Assembly: GCA_023409955.1 (NCBI GenBank)
Contig: JAEYQQ010000017.1
Coordinates: 1 to 51,967, forward strand
Reading direction: 5' to 3'
Source: Bacillota bacterium
GTDB lineage: Bacteria; Bacillota; Clostridia; Christensenellales; Aristaeellaceae
Length of the DNA: 51,967 bases
Below are positions 8,511-17,581 of this stretch, in pieces. The position numbers and the translations under genes are program-made. The notes under the pieces are model-generated. The model had not been told where the DNA came from. It saw only the letters and a list, made by a program, of their open reading frames with translations, and did not search any database. Each line of letters opens with the position of its first letter. Position 1 is the stretch's first letter.

Positions 8511-8553
8511 GCAAATTCTCCTTTCTTGTGTTTGGGGTACAGTGCATTGTATT

Positions 8554-9148
8554 CCCTAGAATTTCATTTTGTTACGCATTTTAGTGGTAAGAATGGAACT
8601 GGGATTGCAAAGATAATTCCTAGATTTACTGTAGCAATGCTGAATTGATGATAATTTTCCATGATTGAGTTCCTTTTTGTGTCATTGTAAAAGCAAGCCT
8701 AAATGCCTGTTCCATCCATCTTATAAGAGACAATAGCTTTGGATATACTGTTTTTTAAAAAAGGGGGTATGACACGGAATGGGCAGAGTTAAAAAGGTGG
8801 CATGTTTTTGTGTATTTTTATATATTACGCTACAGATATCATTAAAACTATCATCACTTGGCAAGTCTGGCACATCAACATAAGCATCCATATTGCATGG
8901 TGTGGCACTGAAATTTATTACCATAGATACTCATATGGTGTCAGAGGGCATGTTGCATGATAACAAGCCCTCTAATTTATATAGCGTCATCCCGAAGGTA
9001 TGGTGTTTTTGCCTTGACAATACAAAGCATATACGTTTTTTGTTATGTTAAAGAATACTATGCAAAAAGATGCAACCAAATTGGCAGGTGATTCGTCCTA
9101 TGATATGGAAATGTACATTTCTAGTTCTCATAATAGCTGAGGTGTCCA
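8554..9148 (+). other. Intergenic stretch of about 600 bases without a convincing gene
   Basis: No frame here combines a ribosome binding site with a recognisable protein. A 67-codon minus-strand frame (8721-8924) has no such site and looks accidental. Two features stand out. A hairpin with arms AGAGGGC (8943-8949) and GCCCTCT (8967-8973), extended inward by TGTT/AACA, has no T-tract. A perfect TTGACA at 9014-9019 has no -10 box at normal spacing. The stretch is AT-richer than its flanks by eye. It probably holds the promoter of the L,D-transpeptidase gene and possibly a small RNA. Confidence 0.4.
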
Positions 9149-10852
9149 ATGAAAAAACTTGTTGTATGGGTTATGCTTTGTGCAATGATGCTCACCAGTT
9201 TTAATGTGCTGGTGGATGGTTCTGCACAAGCAAGCCAGGAGGCGGCCTTTAACCAGGAGAAAACTCTTCAGTATGGCGATAAAGGAGATACGGTAAGCGG
9301 GCTGCAGACCAAGCTTACCGAACTGAACTACTATAGCGGTAACATCAGCGGACAGTACCGTGAGGGCACCCAGGCGGCTATCCGTGAGTTCCAGAAGGAT
9401 TTTGGTCTTGAGGCAACGGGTATAGCCGATGCCGGCACGCAAGAAGTGCTTTTTGCAGCGAAATATCGCCCATTGGAAAAAGGCGATTCTGGTGAATGGG
9501 TAAAAAAGCTTCAAACCCGCCTAACTGAGCTTGGTTATTACAATGGAAAAATCAGCGGTAATTATTTGGAAGGAACGTATTATGGTATTCATTCTTTCCA
9601 AAATAAAAACGGCTTGTCTGTTACAGGCAAGGCTGACGTGCAAACACAGGAGCTTTTGTTTGATACGAACAAAGCTCTTACAAAAAAGGAAGTGACACTT
9701 ACACCTTCGCCAACGCCAGCACCGACATCATTTGACAACACGGAGGATCTGGTAACTGATGCAACACCAGCCCCTACCATTGGCAATGTGAATTTTAGCA
9801 AAAAGCTGAGTAGGGGATCCACAGGGTCCAAGGTCAAGCAGCTACAAACAAAGCTGACAGAGCTAGGGTTTTATACAGGCCCCATCTCTGGCAATTTTAT
9901 GAACCAGACAAAGGATGCAGTTAGCGCATTTCAAAAACATAATGCACTGACGGTGGACGGCATTGTTGGCAAAGAAACTTGGGACATGATATTTAACAAT
10001 CAAGATGTATCCAATGCATCTGCAACGCCAAAGCCTACACCGGTGCCCACACCTATTCCATATTCCATTACGGTTGACGTTAAGAATCAGGTGGTCACCG
10101 TGTACGGCCTGGATGAGAACGGTGAGTATACCAACGTGGTCCGTCAAATGATCTGCTCTACGGGAACAACCTCCCATCCCAGTGATCTGGGCGATTGGAC
10201 CTTGAACGGCAGAACGGCTCGTTGGGCCACATTCCCCAAGTGGGGCGGTGGTTGGGCCCAGTATTGGACTCGGATCAATAGTTCCATTGCCTTCCATTCA
10301 GTACTCTATAATTCAACCAACACCATGGATCTAGCTACCGGATCATACAGCGCTTTAGGCTCAAGGGCATCCCATGGCTGCATCCGCCTTTTGGTACATG
10401 ATGCAAAGTGGATTTACGACAATATCGGAAAAGGTGTCGTAGTGCACATTACTGACAGCCTTCCTTCTGATCCTGAGCTAACACAATCCTTAAAGCCAGC
10501 ACCTTTGGACAAGAGTAACATGCTGCCCAAGGCTACACCAGCGCCAACTGCACCGCCTGAGTATGTCAGCAGCGAAGAACCTCCCATGCCTTTTAGAACG
10601 CTGAAAAAAGGTGTTAAGGGTGAAGATGTGTATTGGCTGCAAATGAAGCTGCAAGAGCTTGGGTATTACAAGGGTACAGTTACAGGCGGCTATTATGGTG
10701 GCACGGTGAATGCTGTAAAAGCATATCAAAAGGATCATAATCTATCGGCTGACGGCATTGCAGGAACAAAGACGCTCAATACCATCTATGCGGATGTTCT
10801 CGCTACACCAACACCGATGCCTACACCTGCACCAACCCAGTCAAACAACTAA
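9149..10852 (+). CDS. L,D-transpeptidase with four peptidoglycan-binding domains
   Basis: This secreted cell-wall cross-linking enzyme has 567 residues. A signal peptide covers about residues 1-28. Three PG_binding_1 repeats (roughly 35-100, 104-170 and 215-280) share the pattern 'VxxLQTKLTELxYYxGxISGxY ... FQ'. A YkuD domain follows at about 305-437, with the catalytic motif 'SHGCIR' (Cys411) and the upstream His in 'AFHSVLY'. A fourth PG_binding_1 domain at about 483-550 ends the protein. Modules are joined by Pro/Thr/Ala linkers of the 'PTPAPT' type. It should make 3-3 peptide cross-links or attach proteins to peptide stems. The ATG follows GAGGTG. Confidence 0.93.
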   Translation: MKKLVVWVMLCAMMLTSFNVLVDGSAQASQEAAFNQEKTLQYGDKGDTVSGLQTKLTELNYYSGNISGQYREGTQAAIREFQKDFGLEATGIADAGTQEVLFAAKYRPLEKGDSGEWVKKLQTRLTELGYYNGKISGNYLEGTYYGIHSFQNKNGLSVTGKADVQTQELLFDTNKALTKKEVTLTPSPTPAPTSFDNTEDLVTDATPAPTIGNVNFSKKLSRGSTGSKVKQLQTKLTELGFYTGPISGNFMNQTKDAVSAFQKHNALTVDGIVGKETWDMIFNNQDVSNASATPKPTPVPTPIPYSITVDVKNQVVTVYGLDENGEYTNVVRQMICSTGTTSHPSDLGDWTLNGRTARWATFPKWGGGWAQYWTRINSSIAFHSVLYNSTNTMDLATGSYSALGSRASHGCIRLLVHDAKWIYDNIGKGVVVHITDSLPSDPELTQSLKPAPLDKSNMLPKATPAPTAPPEYVSSEEPPMPFRTLKKGVKGEDVYWLQMKLQELGYYKGTVTGGYYGGTVNAVKAYQKDHNLSADGIAGTKTLNTIYADVLATPTPMPTPAPTQSNN

Positions 10853-10881
10853 GTAAACGCAATATTATCGCAATATTTCAT

Positions 10882-10922
10882 AAATCCCTCGGCAGGAGAT
10901 TGGTATTCTGCCGGGGGATTTT
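10882..10922 (+). terminator. Intrinsic terminator of the L,D-transpeptidase gene
   Basis: AAATCCCTCGGCAG (10882-10895) pairs with CTGCCGGGGGATTT (10908-10921) across a 12-base loop, ending in T residues. Confidence 0.85.
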
Positions 10923-11141
10923 GATGTCGTAACTACCCTCAATAATCATATGCATTACCTGCTTTCTTTCTGTGGCAAGCACCGCTGGTCAAGCATGTTC
11001 CAAGGCAAGTATACCGTAGAGGCTGGTATGCATCTTCAGCTAGTATGTAATGGCAGGTAGAAGTTCTTATATGTTAACTTGAATTCGTATGGTGTCAAAT
11101 TGCCCTTATATCAGGCGATTTTACAGGTTCTATGCAAGGTG

Positions 11142-11171
11142 TTGATTATTAGGCAGAATTCAGCGTATAAT
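11142..11171 (+). promoter_or_regulatory. SigA-type promoter of murC
   Basis: TTGATT (11142-11147), an 18-base spacer and TATAAT (11166-11171) lie 42 bases before the murC start codon. The preceding 240 bases hold nothing else recognisable. Confidence 0.75.
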
Positions 11172-11213
11172 ATCAAAGCGGTTGATCCGCCGAATAAAGG
11201 AGCAGGTGACTGT

Positions 11214-12611
11214 ATGCAAACACCTCATATCCGGGACTTTTTGGGTAAGCGGGTACATATGATTGGTATCGGCGGTTCCAGCATGTCTGGGCTGGCGCAA
11301 ATGCTGGTGGAGAAAGGGTACAAGGTCACCGGTTCTGATAACGTGCACAGCCATAGCGTGGAAAAGCTGGAGGCTATGGGCATCCCTGTATTTATTGGCC
11401 ATCATGAACAAAACGTTCAGGGTGCTGATATTGTTGTTTACTCAGCAGCGATTTTGCCCGATAATCCTGAAAGGCAGGAGGTTGGGCGTCTTTTAATTCC
11501 CAATATGGAGCGTGCTGAGCTGCTGGGCCAGCTAATGGAAGGGTACCCGACGGCAGTTGGCATCAGCGGCACCCATGGCAAGACAACCACAACAGCAATG
11601 CTTTCTCAAGTTTTAATGGAAAGCGGGCTTGACCCAACCATTCATATTGGAGGCCGGCTGGATGCGGTGGGCGGCAGCACGCGAATAGGGTCGGGCCATT
11701 GCTTTATAGCGGAAGCTTGCGAGTTTAGTGGAAGCTTTTTGCATATGCGGCCTACCCTTGCCGTTGTGTTAAACATTGAAGAAGACCATTTGGATTATTA
11801 CCGTGACATCGAAGACATTCAAAATGCTTTTAGCAAGTACCTTGCTTTGCTTCCTGAAAACGGCCTGGCCATTGGCTGGGGCGATGATTTCAGGGTGCTG
11901 AAGTTGTTTGCGGAGCTTGACCGAGAAACCCAGACCTTTGGCTTTGACGGCAAGAATGACTGGCAGCCTGTTGGTCTCATTTATGACACCCAGGGCCGGG
12001 GTGAGTATGACCTTGTTTTTCAGGGGAAAAAGCTATGCCATGTCAAGATGGCTGTGCCTGGCAGCTTTAATGTACTCAATGGCTTGGCTGCAATGGCGTG
12101 TGCTTACAGTCTGGGTGCGGATATGAATAAGGCGGCAGAAGCCCTTGGACATTTTTCCGGTGCGCATCGGCGATTTGAGCTGACCGGCACTGTTCAAGGT
12201 GTAAAGCTTTACCACGATTACGGACATAATCCCACGGAAATGCGCAATGCTTTGTCTATCGCAAAGCTGCAGCCCCATTCCCGCTTGTGGGCTGTTATGC
12301 AGCCACATACCTACAGCCGGGTGAAACGGTTGTTCAATGACTATCTCACATGCACCAAAGCTGCAGATGTTACCTTGGTAACGGATATTTATGCTGCAAG
12401 GGAAAAGGACCCTGGAGATATTCATGCTTCAATGATCGTTAAAGGCATGCAGGAGTATGGAGTTGATGCGCACCTCACACCTACCTTCAATGATACAGAA
12501 GCCTACTTAAGAGCACACTGGCAGCCCGGTGACTTGGTGATTACCATGGGTTGCGGGAACATTAATCTGTTGAATGAGCAAATAGAAAAAAACGAGCAAA
12601 AGGCAGAGTAA
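11214..12611 (+). CDS. murC: UDP-N-acetylmuramate--L-alanine ligase MurC
   Basis: MurC adds L-alanine to UDP-MurNAc in the cytoplasm, the first amino acid of the peptidoglycan stem peptide. The protein has 465 residues. The N-terminal UDP-binding domain starts with 'HMIGIGGSSMSGLAQML' (the family usually has G-I-G in place of G-S-S). The ATP site is 'GISGTHGKTTTTAML', and a central 'FIAEACEFSGSFL' block carries the conserved Glu. 'HHRR/AHRRFE' and 'YHDYGHNPTE' mark the later catalytic region. The ATG at 11214 follows AAAGGAG; in-frame upstream codons overlap the promoter. It is monocistronic and convergent with the PBP gene. Confidence 0.96.
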   Translation: MQTPHIRDFLGKRVHMIGIGGSSMSGLAQMLVEKGYKVTGSDNVHSHSVEKLEAMGIPVFIGHHEQNVQGADIVVYSAAILPDNPERQEVGRLLIPNMERAELLGQLMEGYPTAVGISGTHGKTTTTAMLSQVLMESGLDPTIHIGGRLDAVGGSTRIGSGHCFIAEACEFSGSFLHMRPTLAVVLNIEEDHLDYYRDIEDIQNAFSKYLALLPENGLAIGWGDDFRVLKLFAELDRETQTFGFDGKNDWQPVGLIYDTQGRGEYDLVFQGKKLCHVKMAVPGSFNVLNGLAAMACAYSLGADMNKAAEALGHFSGAHRRFELTGTVQGVKLYHDYGHNPTEMRNALSIAKLQPHSRLWAVMQPHTYSRVKRLFNDYLTCTKAADVTLVTDIYAAREKDPGDIHASMIVKGMQEYGVDAHLTPTFNDTEAYLRAHWQPGDLVITMGCGNINLLNEQIEKNEQKAE

Positions 12612-12615
12612 AACT

Positions 12616-12679
12616 GGGACTGGCGCTTTGGTTGCATTGCTATACAGGTGTTAGAGTACATCCTGTATACGACAGTCCC
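12616..12679. repeat. Nested inverted repeats between convergent murC and PBP genes
   Basis: An outer pair, GGGACTG (12616-12622) and CAGTCCC (12673-12679), encloses an inner perfect 8-bp pair, TATACAGG (12641-12648) and CCTGTATA (12662-12669). No T-run follows on either side. It occupies nearly the whole 84-base convergent gap and may act as a bidirectional termination or RNA-stability structure. Confidence 0.6.
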
Positions 12680-12695
12680 TGATTGTTGTATAACC

Positions 12696-15551
12696 CTAAT
12701 TTGTCCAAAAAATCGAACTGGTGTTTTCTAAATCCTCCGGCGGCACAGTGCTGACGGAGGAATTATTTTGCTGGTTTCCAGTACCGAAAAAGAAGCCAAA
12801 CATGTCGTTAAGTATGTTGCCTGTGGAAGGAGATCTTGCCTGAGCCACCTGAACACTCTGTACACCCTCCAGCAATATGCCGTTTATCAATAGTTCTGCA
12901 TGAACAGGTATGACTCTATAGGTGTATGTAACGCCGGGCACAGCCTTGGTATCGGCATAGTACAATGTTTCTCCGGCTGAACCCCATAACTCTGTCAGTA
13001 TAAAGGATTCGCCAACGGCATCCCGCTGTATGCGATAGACAGCGTAGTCAGCTGGCTGTATCACCAATAGGGGATTGCCACTTTCATTATGGGTTACATA
13101 AAAGCTGTTGGGTGTACGCGGCGCATTCCATATATCGCTTTGCTTGGTTGGGTGGTTAGAGGCCGTAAAGACCTCTGAAAAGCGGTAGGCTTTGGGCGTG
13201 ATGGATACAGCCAGCATTGCCTCTCCTCGCCATTCCACTGCCTTTTTATCCAGCTCAAGGGATATGATTCCGCCCGGTTTTTCAAATTGGGGCTTTGACC
13301 TGCCTTGATAGGCTGCCTTAAAAAAGTTGCGGCTGAGTGTTGCAGGGTTATCACCGCCAGACAAGGAGCCTGAGATTCGGTGCTTGCTGTCTGAATTATC
13401 AAAGCCCATCCAAACCGCAGTAGCGATTTCTGTGTTGTACGTTGCCATCCAGATATCACGGTTGCCACCGCCTTGCATATTTACTGTTCCTGTTTTGCCA
13501 GCAACAGGCGTACCGGCTCCCGACAGCTTTGCACCTGTTCCGGAGGAGGTGACAGTTTGTAAGAGGCTGGTTATCAAGTAGGCGGTTTGAACTGATACCA
13601 CACGTTGCGGATTGGCTTGATGCTGATAGATGACTCGGCCTTGGCTGTCTGTAATTTTTTCAATAAAGTAAGGTTCATTGTATATTCCTTGATTGGCAAA
13701 GGGGGCATATGCTGCCGCCAGTTGCACCGGCGAAACACCATAGGTAAGAGAACCCAGTGCTATCGATAGATTGGCATCTCGGCTGTCCAATGGTATGCCG
13801 GTTTTGATGAGGTAATTTCTAGCCGCCTCCACGCCGATCTGCTGCAGCAGTGACACCGTGGATACGTTCAGGCTGTATTGCAGTGCTGTGCGGATCGTAA
13901 CGTTGCCATAATAGGCATCACCGCTGTTACGCGGCTTATAACCATTGAAGTTGGTTGGCTCATCCTTCAATACGCTGGCTGTTGTATACCCAAAGCTCTC
14001 AATGGCAGGTGCATAAACAGCCAGTGGTTTTAAAGCGGAACCGGGCTGGCGCTTTAGCTGCGTGGCACGATTCAAGCCTCTTAATACCGTGTACTCACGC
14101 CCGCCAACAATGGCTCGAATTGCACCAGTCTTGACATCCACACAGGCCATAGCACTTTGCACTTTGGTGCCATCGGATGCATTGGCAGGGAATATATCGG
14201 CTTTGTATTGCGTATCAGCGATATCCTGCAATCGCTCATCCAGGGTTGTATCTATCCTATAGCCGCTGCCTAGAAGTGTTTCTGATGAGATATTCAGCTT
14301 TTCTTCAGCTTCGGTCAAAACAGCATCTACAAACCAGCCATACGATGTGGTAATTGGCTTGGCTTCAGCCAAAACAATCTCTTCGTTGATGGCGGCTTGA
14401 TAAGTTGCTTCATCGATCATTCCTTCACTGAACATGGTGCGCAGGACATAGTGCTGCCTGTTTTTGTTGTTTTCTGGATTCAAAACTGGTGAGTAGGTCG
14501 TCGTAGCTTTTAATATGGCAGCCAAGGTTGCTGCCTGTGCAACGGTTAAGTCTTTTACCTCTTTGTTGAAATAGGTTTGGCTTGCCGTTTGAATTCCATA
14601 TGCCCCGCTTCCAAAATATACATAATTCAAATACATTTCAAAGATTTGATCTTTGGTGAAACGCTGCTCCAGCTGTATGGCCAAATAGACTTCTTCCAGC
14701 TTACGGGCAATGGTTTTTTCTGAGCTTAAGTGACTGAGCTTGATCAACTGCTGGGAGATGGTACTAAAGCCTTGCGAAAAGCTTCGGGAGCGGATGTTTG
14801 CTGCCACAGCGCCAAAGAAACGAACAATGTCTACACCAAAGTGGTTATAAAAGCGCACATCTTCCGCAGCCAAAAATGCCTGCCGCACATGCATGGGGAC
14901 ATCGGCCAGAGCGATGACAGTGCGGTTTTCTTTGCCTTGTATCGCGCTGACATAATTACCGCTTGAATCATAAATGCTTCCGGTTTGCGCAACGGATGTA
15001 ATTTTGCTTATATCTAGCTTCTGCCAATTGGGAACATCAAAATAGAAAAAGCCAAAGATCAGGGTGCCAACAAACACCGCTGCAAGGCCTATAAGAATAT
15101 TTCGAAAGATATGTCGTTCTTTCTTCTTGCCATTACCTGAGACTTTTTCTTTCTTATGCCGCTTTTTCTCGACTGGTGCCGCTTTTGACTCTGTTATTGC
15201 CGCTGACGAGTCCATTTCTGCATCATTATCTGCAGCCAGTGGCTCGTTCTGCGAGCTGTCTTGTGTGCTTTTATGTTCCACGATTTGCGCGTTATCCTCT
15301 TTGTTAACTTCCTGCTGAACATGTCCATCAACCTTAGTTCCTTCCTCTGCTGTATCGTGATCCATAGTAGGCGGCTCATTTTTCTCGCTGCCATGTATAT
15401 TCAAATGTTCAGTGCTCTGAGCGGTATCAGAAATCATGGCTTTCTGTTGCTCAGTATTTGCACCCTCATCCTTTACAGAAGGGGGCTGACCTATTGCTGA
15501 AGCGTTATTGACTTTTTGGATGCGCTTCTTTTTCTTGTTTCCCGCTTTCAC
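12696..15551 (-). CDS. Class A penicillin-binding protein (PBP1A type)
   Basis: This bifunctional peptidoglycan synthase has 951 residues. An unusual, highly charged cytoplasmic segment of about 148 residues precedes a single membrane helix (about 150-171). The GT51 glycosyltransferase domain has catalytic Glu230 in 'AAEDVRF', then 'GFSTISQQLIK' and 'RKLEEVYLAIQLE'. The transpeptidase domain has Ser505 and Lys508 in 'QPGSALKP', 'YSLNVS' as the SxN motif and K686-T-G in 'AGKTGT'. A C-terminal tail of about 190 residues ends Asn/Ser-rich. The start is GTG at 15551 after AAAGGCGG. The N-terminal segment contains a diverged internal duplication. Confidence 0.95.
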   Translation of the reverse strand: MKAGNKKKKRIQKVNNASAIGQPPSVKDEGANTEQQKAMISDTAQSTEHLNIHGSEKNEPPTMDHDTAEEGTKVDGHVQQEVNKEDNAQIVEHKSTQDSSQNEPLAADNDAEMDSSAAITESKAAPVEKKRHKKEKVSGNGKKKERHIFRNILIGLAAVFVGTLIFGFFYFDVPNWQKLDISKITSVAQTGSIYDSSGNYVSAIQGKENRTVIALADVPMHVRQAFLAAEDVRFYNHFGVDIVRFFGAVAANIRSRSFSQGFSTISQQLIKLSHLSSEKTIARKLEEVYLAIQLEQRFTKDQIFEMYLNYVYFGSGAYGIQTASQTYFNKEVKDLTVAQAATLAAILKATTTYSPVLNPENNKNRQHYVLRTMFSEGMIDEATYQAAINEEIVLAEAKPITTSYGWFVDAVLTEAEEKLNISSETLLGSGYRIDTTLDERLQDIADTQYKADIFPANASDGTKVQSAMACVDVKTGAIRAIVGGREYTVLRGLNRATQLKRQPGSALKPLAVYAPAIESFGYTTASVLKDEPTNFNGYKPRNSGDAYYGNVTIRTALQYSLNVSTVSLLQQIGVEAARNYLIKTGIPLDSRDANLSIALGSLTYGVSPVQLAAAYAPFANQGIYNEPYFIEKITDSQGRVIYQHQANPQRVVSVQTAYLITSLLQTVTSSGTGAKLSGAGTPVAGKTGTVNMQGGGNRDIWMATYNTEIATAVWMGFDNSDSKHRISGSLSGGDNPATLSRNFFKAAYQGRSKPQFEKPGGIISLELDKKAVEWRGEAMLAVSITPKAYRFSEVFTASNHPTKQSDIWNAPRTPNSFYVTHNESGNPLLVIQPADYAVYRIQRDAVGESFILTELWGSAGETLYYADTKAVPGVTYTYRVIPVHAELLINGILLEGVQSVQVAQARSPSTGNILNDMFGFFFGTGNQQNNSSVSTVPPEDLENTSSIFWTN

Positions 15552-15643
15552 CGCACAAGCCGCCTTTCATAAGCAGATGCCTGTGCATAGCGTGCCCGAA
15601 TGGAACTGAAAACACACTGGAAAAACATCACCAGAAAGTACCG

Positions 15644-15672
15644 TTTACAAGATTCTATTCATTATGTATACT
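15644..15672 (+). promoter_or_regulatory. SigA-type promoter of the FtsH-like gene
   Basis: TTTACA (15644-15649), a 17-base spacer and TATACT (15667-15672) lie 40 bases before the start codon in the divergent gap with the PBP gene. Confidence 0.7.
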
Positions 15673-15712
15673 TTTATCTGTGTAATATATGCAAAACAGA
15701 TAGGTGGGACTT

Positions 15713-17410
15713 ATGAAAAATAGTAATAAGTTGATGATGATTATTTTTTCTGCGATTATAGCAACAGCGCTTGGGCTTTTAGCTTCCCAAGAGATTAAGC
15801 AGCCGTCGGCTATAACATATCCCGCCTTTTTGGAACATTTGGATAGCGGTAACATAAGCAGTGTTACCATGACGGATGATTCAGAATTATCATTGGTGCT
15901 GACAGACGGTACTGAACATAGGGTACCCAATCCCCGTGATGAAACACTGAAAAGCACACTCCTCAAAGCCGGCGTGTCAGTTCGGGAATCTTCCATGGGT
16001 TCTACTGGAACGCTGCTTGGCATTGCCATGCTTATTATAGTGATGATGCTTCTGCTGCGCTCCAGAACCAAAGGGGCTACGGGTTTGGCAAAATATGCAT
16101 CCATTGAGGAGAGTAAGGAAGTGCCAACTGTTACGTTTGCCAATGTGGCGGCCAACGAGGAAGCGCTTCGCAGCATGCGGGATCTAGTGGATTTCATAAA
16201 AACACCAGAATATTTTTCCAGGTATGGTGCACGTATTCCGCGTGGTGTGCTTTTGTATGGCCCTCCGGGTACTGGCAAAACACTCATGGCCAGGGCACTG
16301 GCTGGGGAAGCAAAGGTGCCGTTTTTTGCGGTCAGTGGTGCAGATTTTGTACAGGTATACGTAGGTGTCGGCGCCAGCCGCATTCGTACGCTGTTTCAAA
16401 AGGCACGCAAGGCGGGGCGTGGTGTCATATTCATCGATGAGATCGATGCGATTGGAAAAAAACGAGACAATGGCAATGATGAACGGGAACAGACATTGAA
16501 TGCGCTCCTTACTGAAATGTCGGGCTTTTCAGAAAAGGAAGGCATCGTGGTCCTTGCAGCAACCAACCGGCCGGATACGCTGGATGAAGCGCTGCTTCGT
16601 GCAGGCCGTTTTGACAGGCAAATTGAGGTGCCTTTACCAGACGTAAATGAAAGATTGAAAATACTCAATGTTCATGCCAAGGGTAAACCGATAGCGCAGG
16701 ACGTATGTTTTCAAGAAATAGCAGCCCAGACCGCTATGTTCTCCGGCGCAAAACTGGAGAGCGTTTTGAATGAGGCCGCCATACATGCGGCCAGACGGCA
16801 AGCAGATGTTATCGAAAAAGCAGACATTGATTACGCATTCCATGCGGCATTGGTGGGAGAGGAAAAAGAGAACAAAGAAATTATCGAAAAAGAGCGTAAG
16901 ATTACTGCCGTTCATGAAGCGGGTCATGCTTTGGCAACCTTGGTGCTTTTACCGGAAAGCAAGCTAAGGCGTGTATCTATCATTCCTTCCACAAAAGGCG
17001 CAGCAGGCTATAGCATGTCCATTTCCCCGGAGAAAATGTTTCACACAAGGCAGGAGTTGATTCGACACATGGCAGTTGCGCTGGCTGGCCGTGCTGCAGA
17101 AGAGAGAGCCTTCGGCGCGGAGGAAGTAACCACAGGTGCTGCAAGCGACCTTCAAAGGGCAGCGGATATAGCAGGACGTATGGCATCAGAGTGGGGAATG
17201 GGCCCGAATTCGGACAAGCCCTTTGAAATGCTTCTGGCAGGTAAAGAACAGCGGCAAAGCGGAACGCTGGGTTTGCTAGAACAGGCGTATAAACTGGCAG
17301 GTGAGGTGCTGAGCAATCATCATGCAGCATGGACCGCCATGTGGGAATCGCTGTTGGAGAAAGAAGTATTAAGCGGAGAAGAGGCAGCCGCATGCCTGAA
17401 TATGCATTAG
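15713..17410 (+). CDS. Compact FtsH-family ATP-dependent zinc metalloprotease
   Basis: This membrane AAA+ protease has 565 residues, somewhat shorter than typical FtsH at 600-650. Two membrane helices (about 7-25 and 100-118) flank a small external domain. The AAA module has Walker A 'GPPGTGKT', Walker B 'IFIDEIDAIG', the pore-loop region 'FVQVYVGVGASRIR' and the second region of homology 'NRPDTLDEALLRAGRFDRQ'. The peptidase has the zinc motif 'HEAGH' and the third ligand Asp in 'TTGAASDLQRA'. The C-terminus ends soon after the protease helices. GGTGGG precedes the ATG at 15713. The divergent SigA promoter suggests vegetative expression. It may be a second FtsH rather than the housekeeping copy, which is inference. 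Confidence 0.93.
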   Translation: MKNSNKLMMIIFSAIIATALGLLASQEIKQPSAITYPAFLEHLDSGNISSVTMTDDSELSLVLTDGTEHRVPNPRDETLKSTLLKAGVSVRESSMGSTGTLLGIAMLIIVMMLLLRSRTKGATGLAKYASIEESKEVPTVTFANVAANEEALRSMRDLVDFIKTPEYFSRYGARIPRGVLLYGPPGTGKTLMARALAGEAKVPFFAVSGADFVQVYVGVGASRIRTLFQKARKAGRGVIFIDEIDAIGKKRDNGNDEREQTLNALLTEMSGFSEKEGIVVLAATNRPDTLDEALLRAGRFDRQIEVPLPDVNERLKILNVHAKGKPIAQDVCFQEIAAQTAMFSGAKLESVLNEAAIHAARRQADVIEKADIDYAFHAALVGEEKENKEIIEKERKITAVHEAGHALATLVLLPESKLRRVSIIPSTKGAAGYSMSISPEKMFHTRQELIRHMAVALAGRAAEERAFGAEEVTTGAASDLQRAADIAGRMASEWGMGPNSDKPFEMLLAGKEQRQSGTLGLLEQAYKLAGEVLSNHHAAWTAMWESLLEKEVLSGEEAAACLNMH

Positions 17411-17460
17411 GACGGATGATTGTGCTGACCAAAGATCCTGTTAGCAACGTAGGGTTTATT

Positions 17461-17492
17461 AGCATGCAAATAATTCATATTTGATGCATGCT
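17461..17492 (+). terminator. Terminator-like hairpin after the FtsH-like gene
   Basis: AGCATGCA (17461-17468) pairs with TGCATGCT (17485-17492), with additional A-T pairing inside the loop. Only a short T-stretch follows, so termination strength is uncertain. Confidence 0.5.
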
Positions 17493-17556
17493 TTGCTGCA
17501 ACAACCCGCAGGCATTCATTTCACCAGTTTTACATAAGCACAGCCAAATTGGAGAT

Positions 17557-17577
17557 AATCCCCTTTATAAGGGGGTT
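17557..17577 (+). promoter_or_regulatory. Hairpin that buries the Shine-Dalgarno of the DUF421 gene
   Basis: AATCCCCTT (17557-17565) pairs with AAGGGGGTT (17569-17577) around a TAT loop, with one wobble pair. The right arm contains the only plausible ribosome binding site (GGGGG) for the ATG at 17582, four bases beyond the stem. Confidence 0.6.
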
Positions 17578-17581
17578 GCTT

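Noticed and set aside
8721..8924. Minus-strand 67-codon frame in the gene-free stretch
   Set aside because: It has no ribosome binding site, no promoter, no recognisable protein pattern and unremarkable composition.
9690..9740. Repetitive ACACC/GCACC stretches in the L,D-transpeptidase gene considered as a DNA repeat element
   Set aside because: They encode Pro/Thr/Ala linkers between domains and recur only at domain boundaries, so protein-level selection explains them.
11079..11213. 45-residue N-terminal extension of MurC
   Set aside because: The stretch holds the murC promoter, and MurC proteins normally start just before the GIGG motif.
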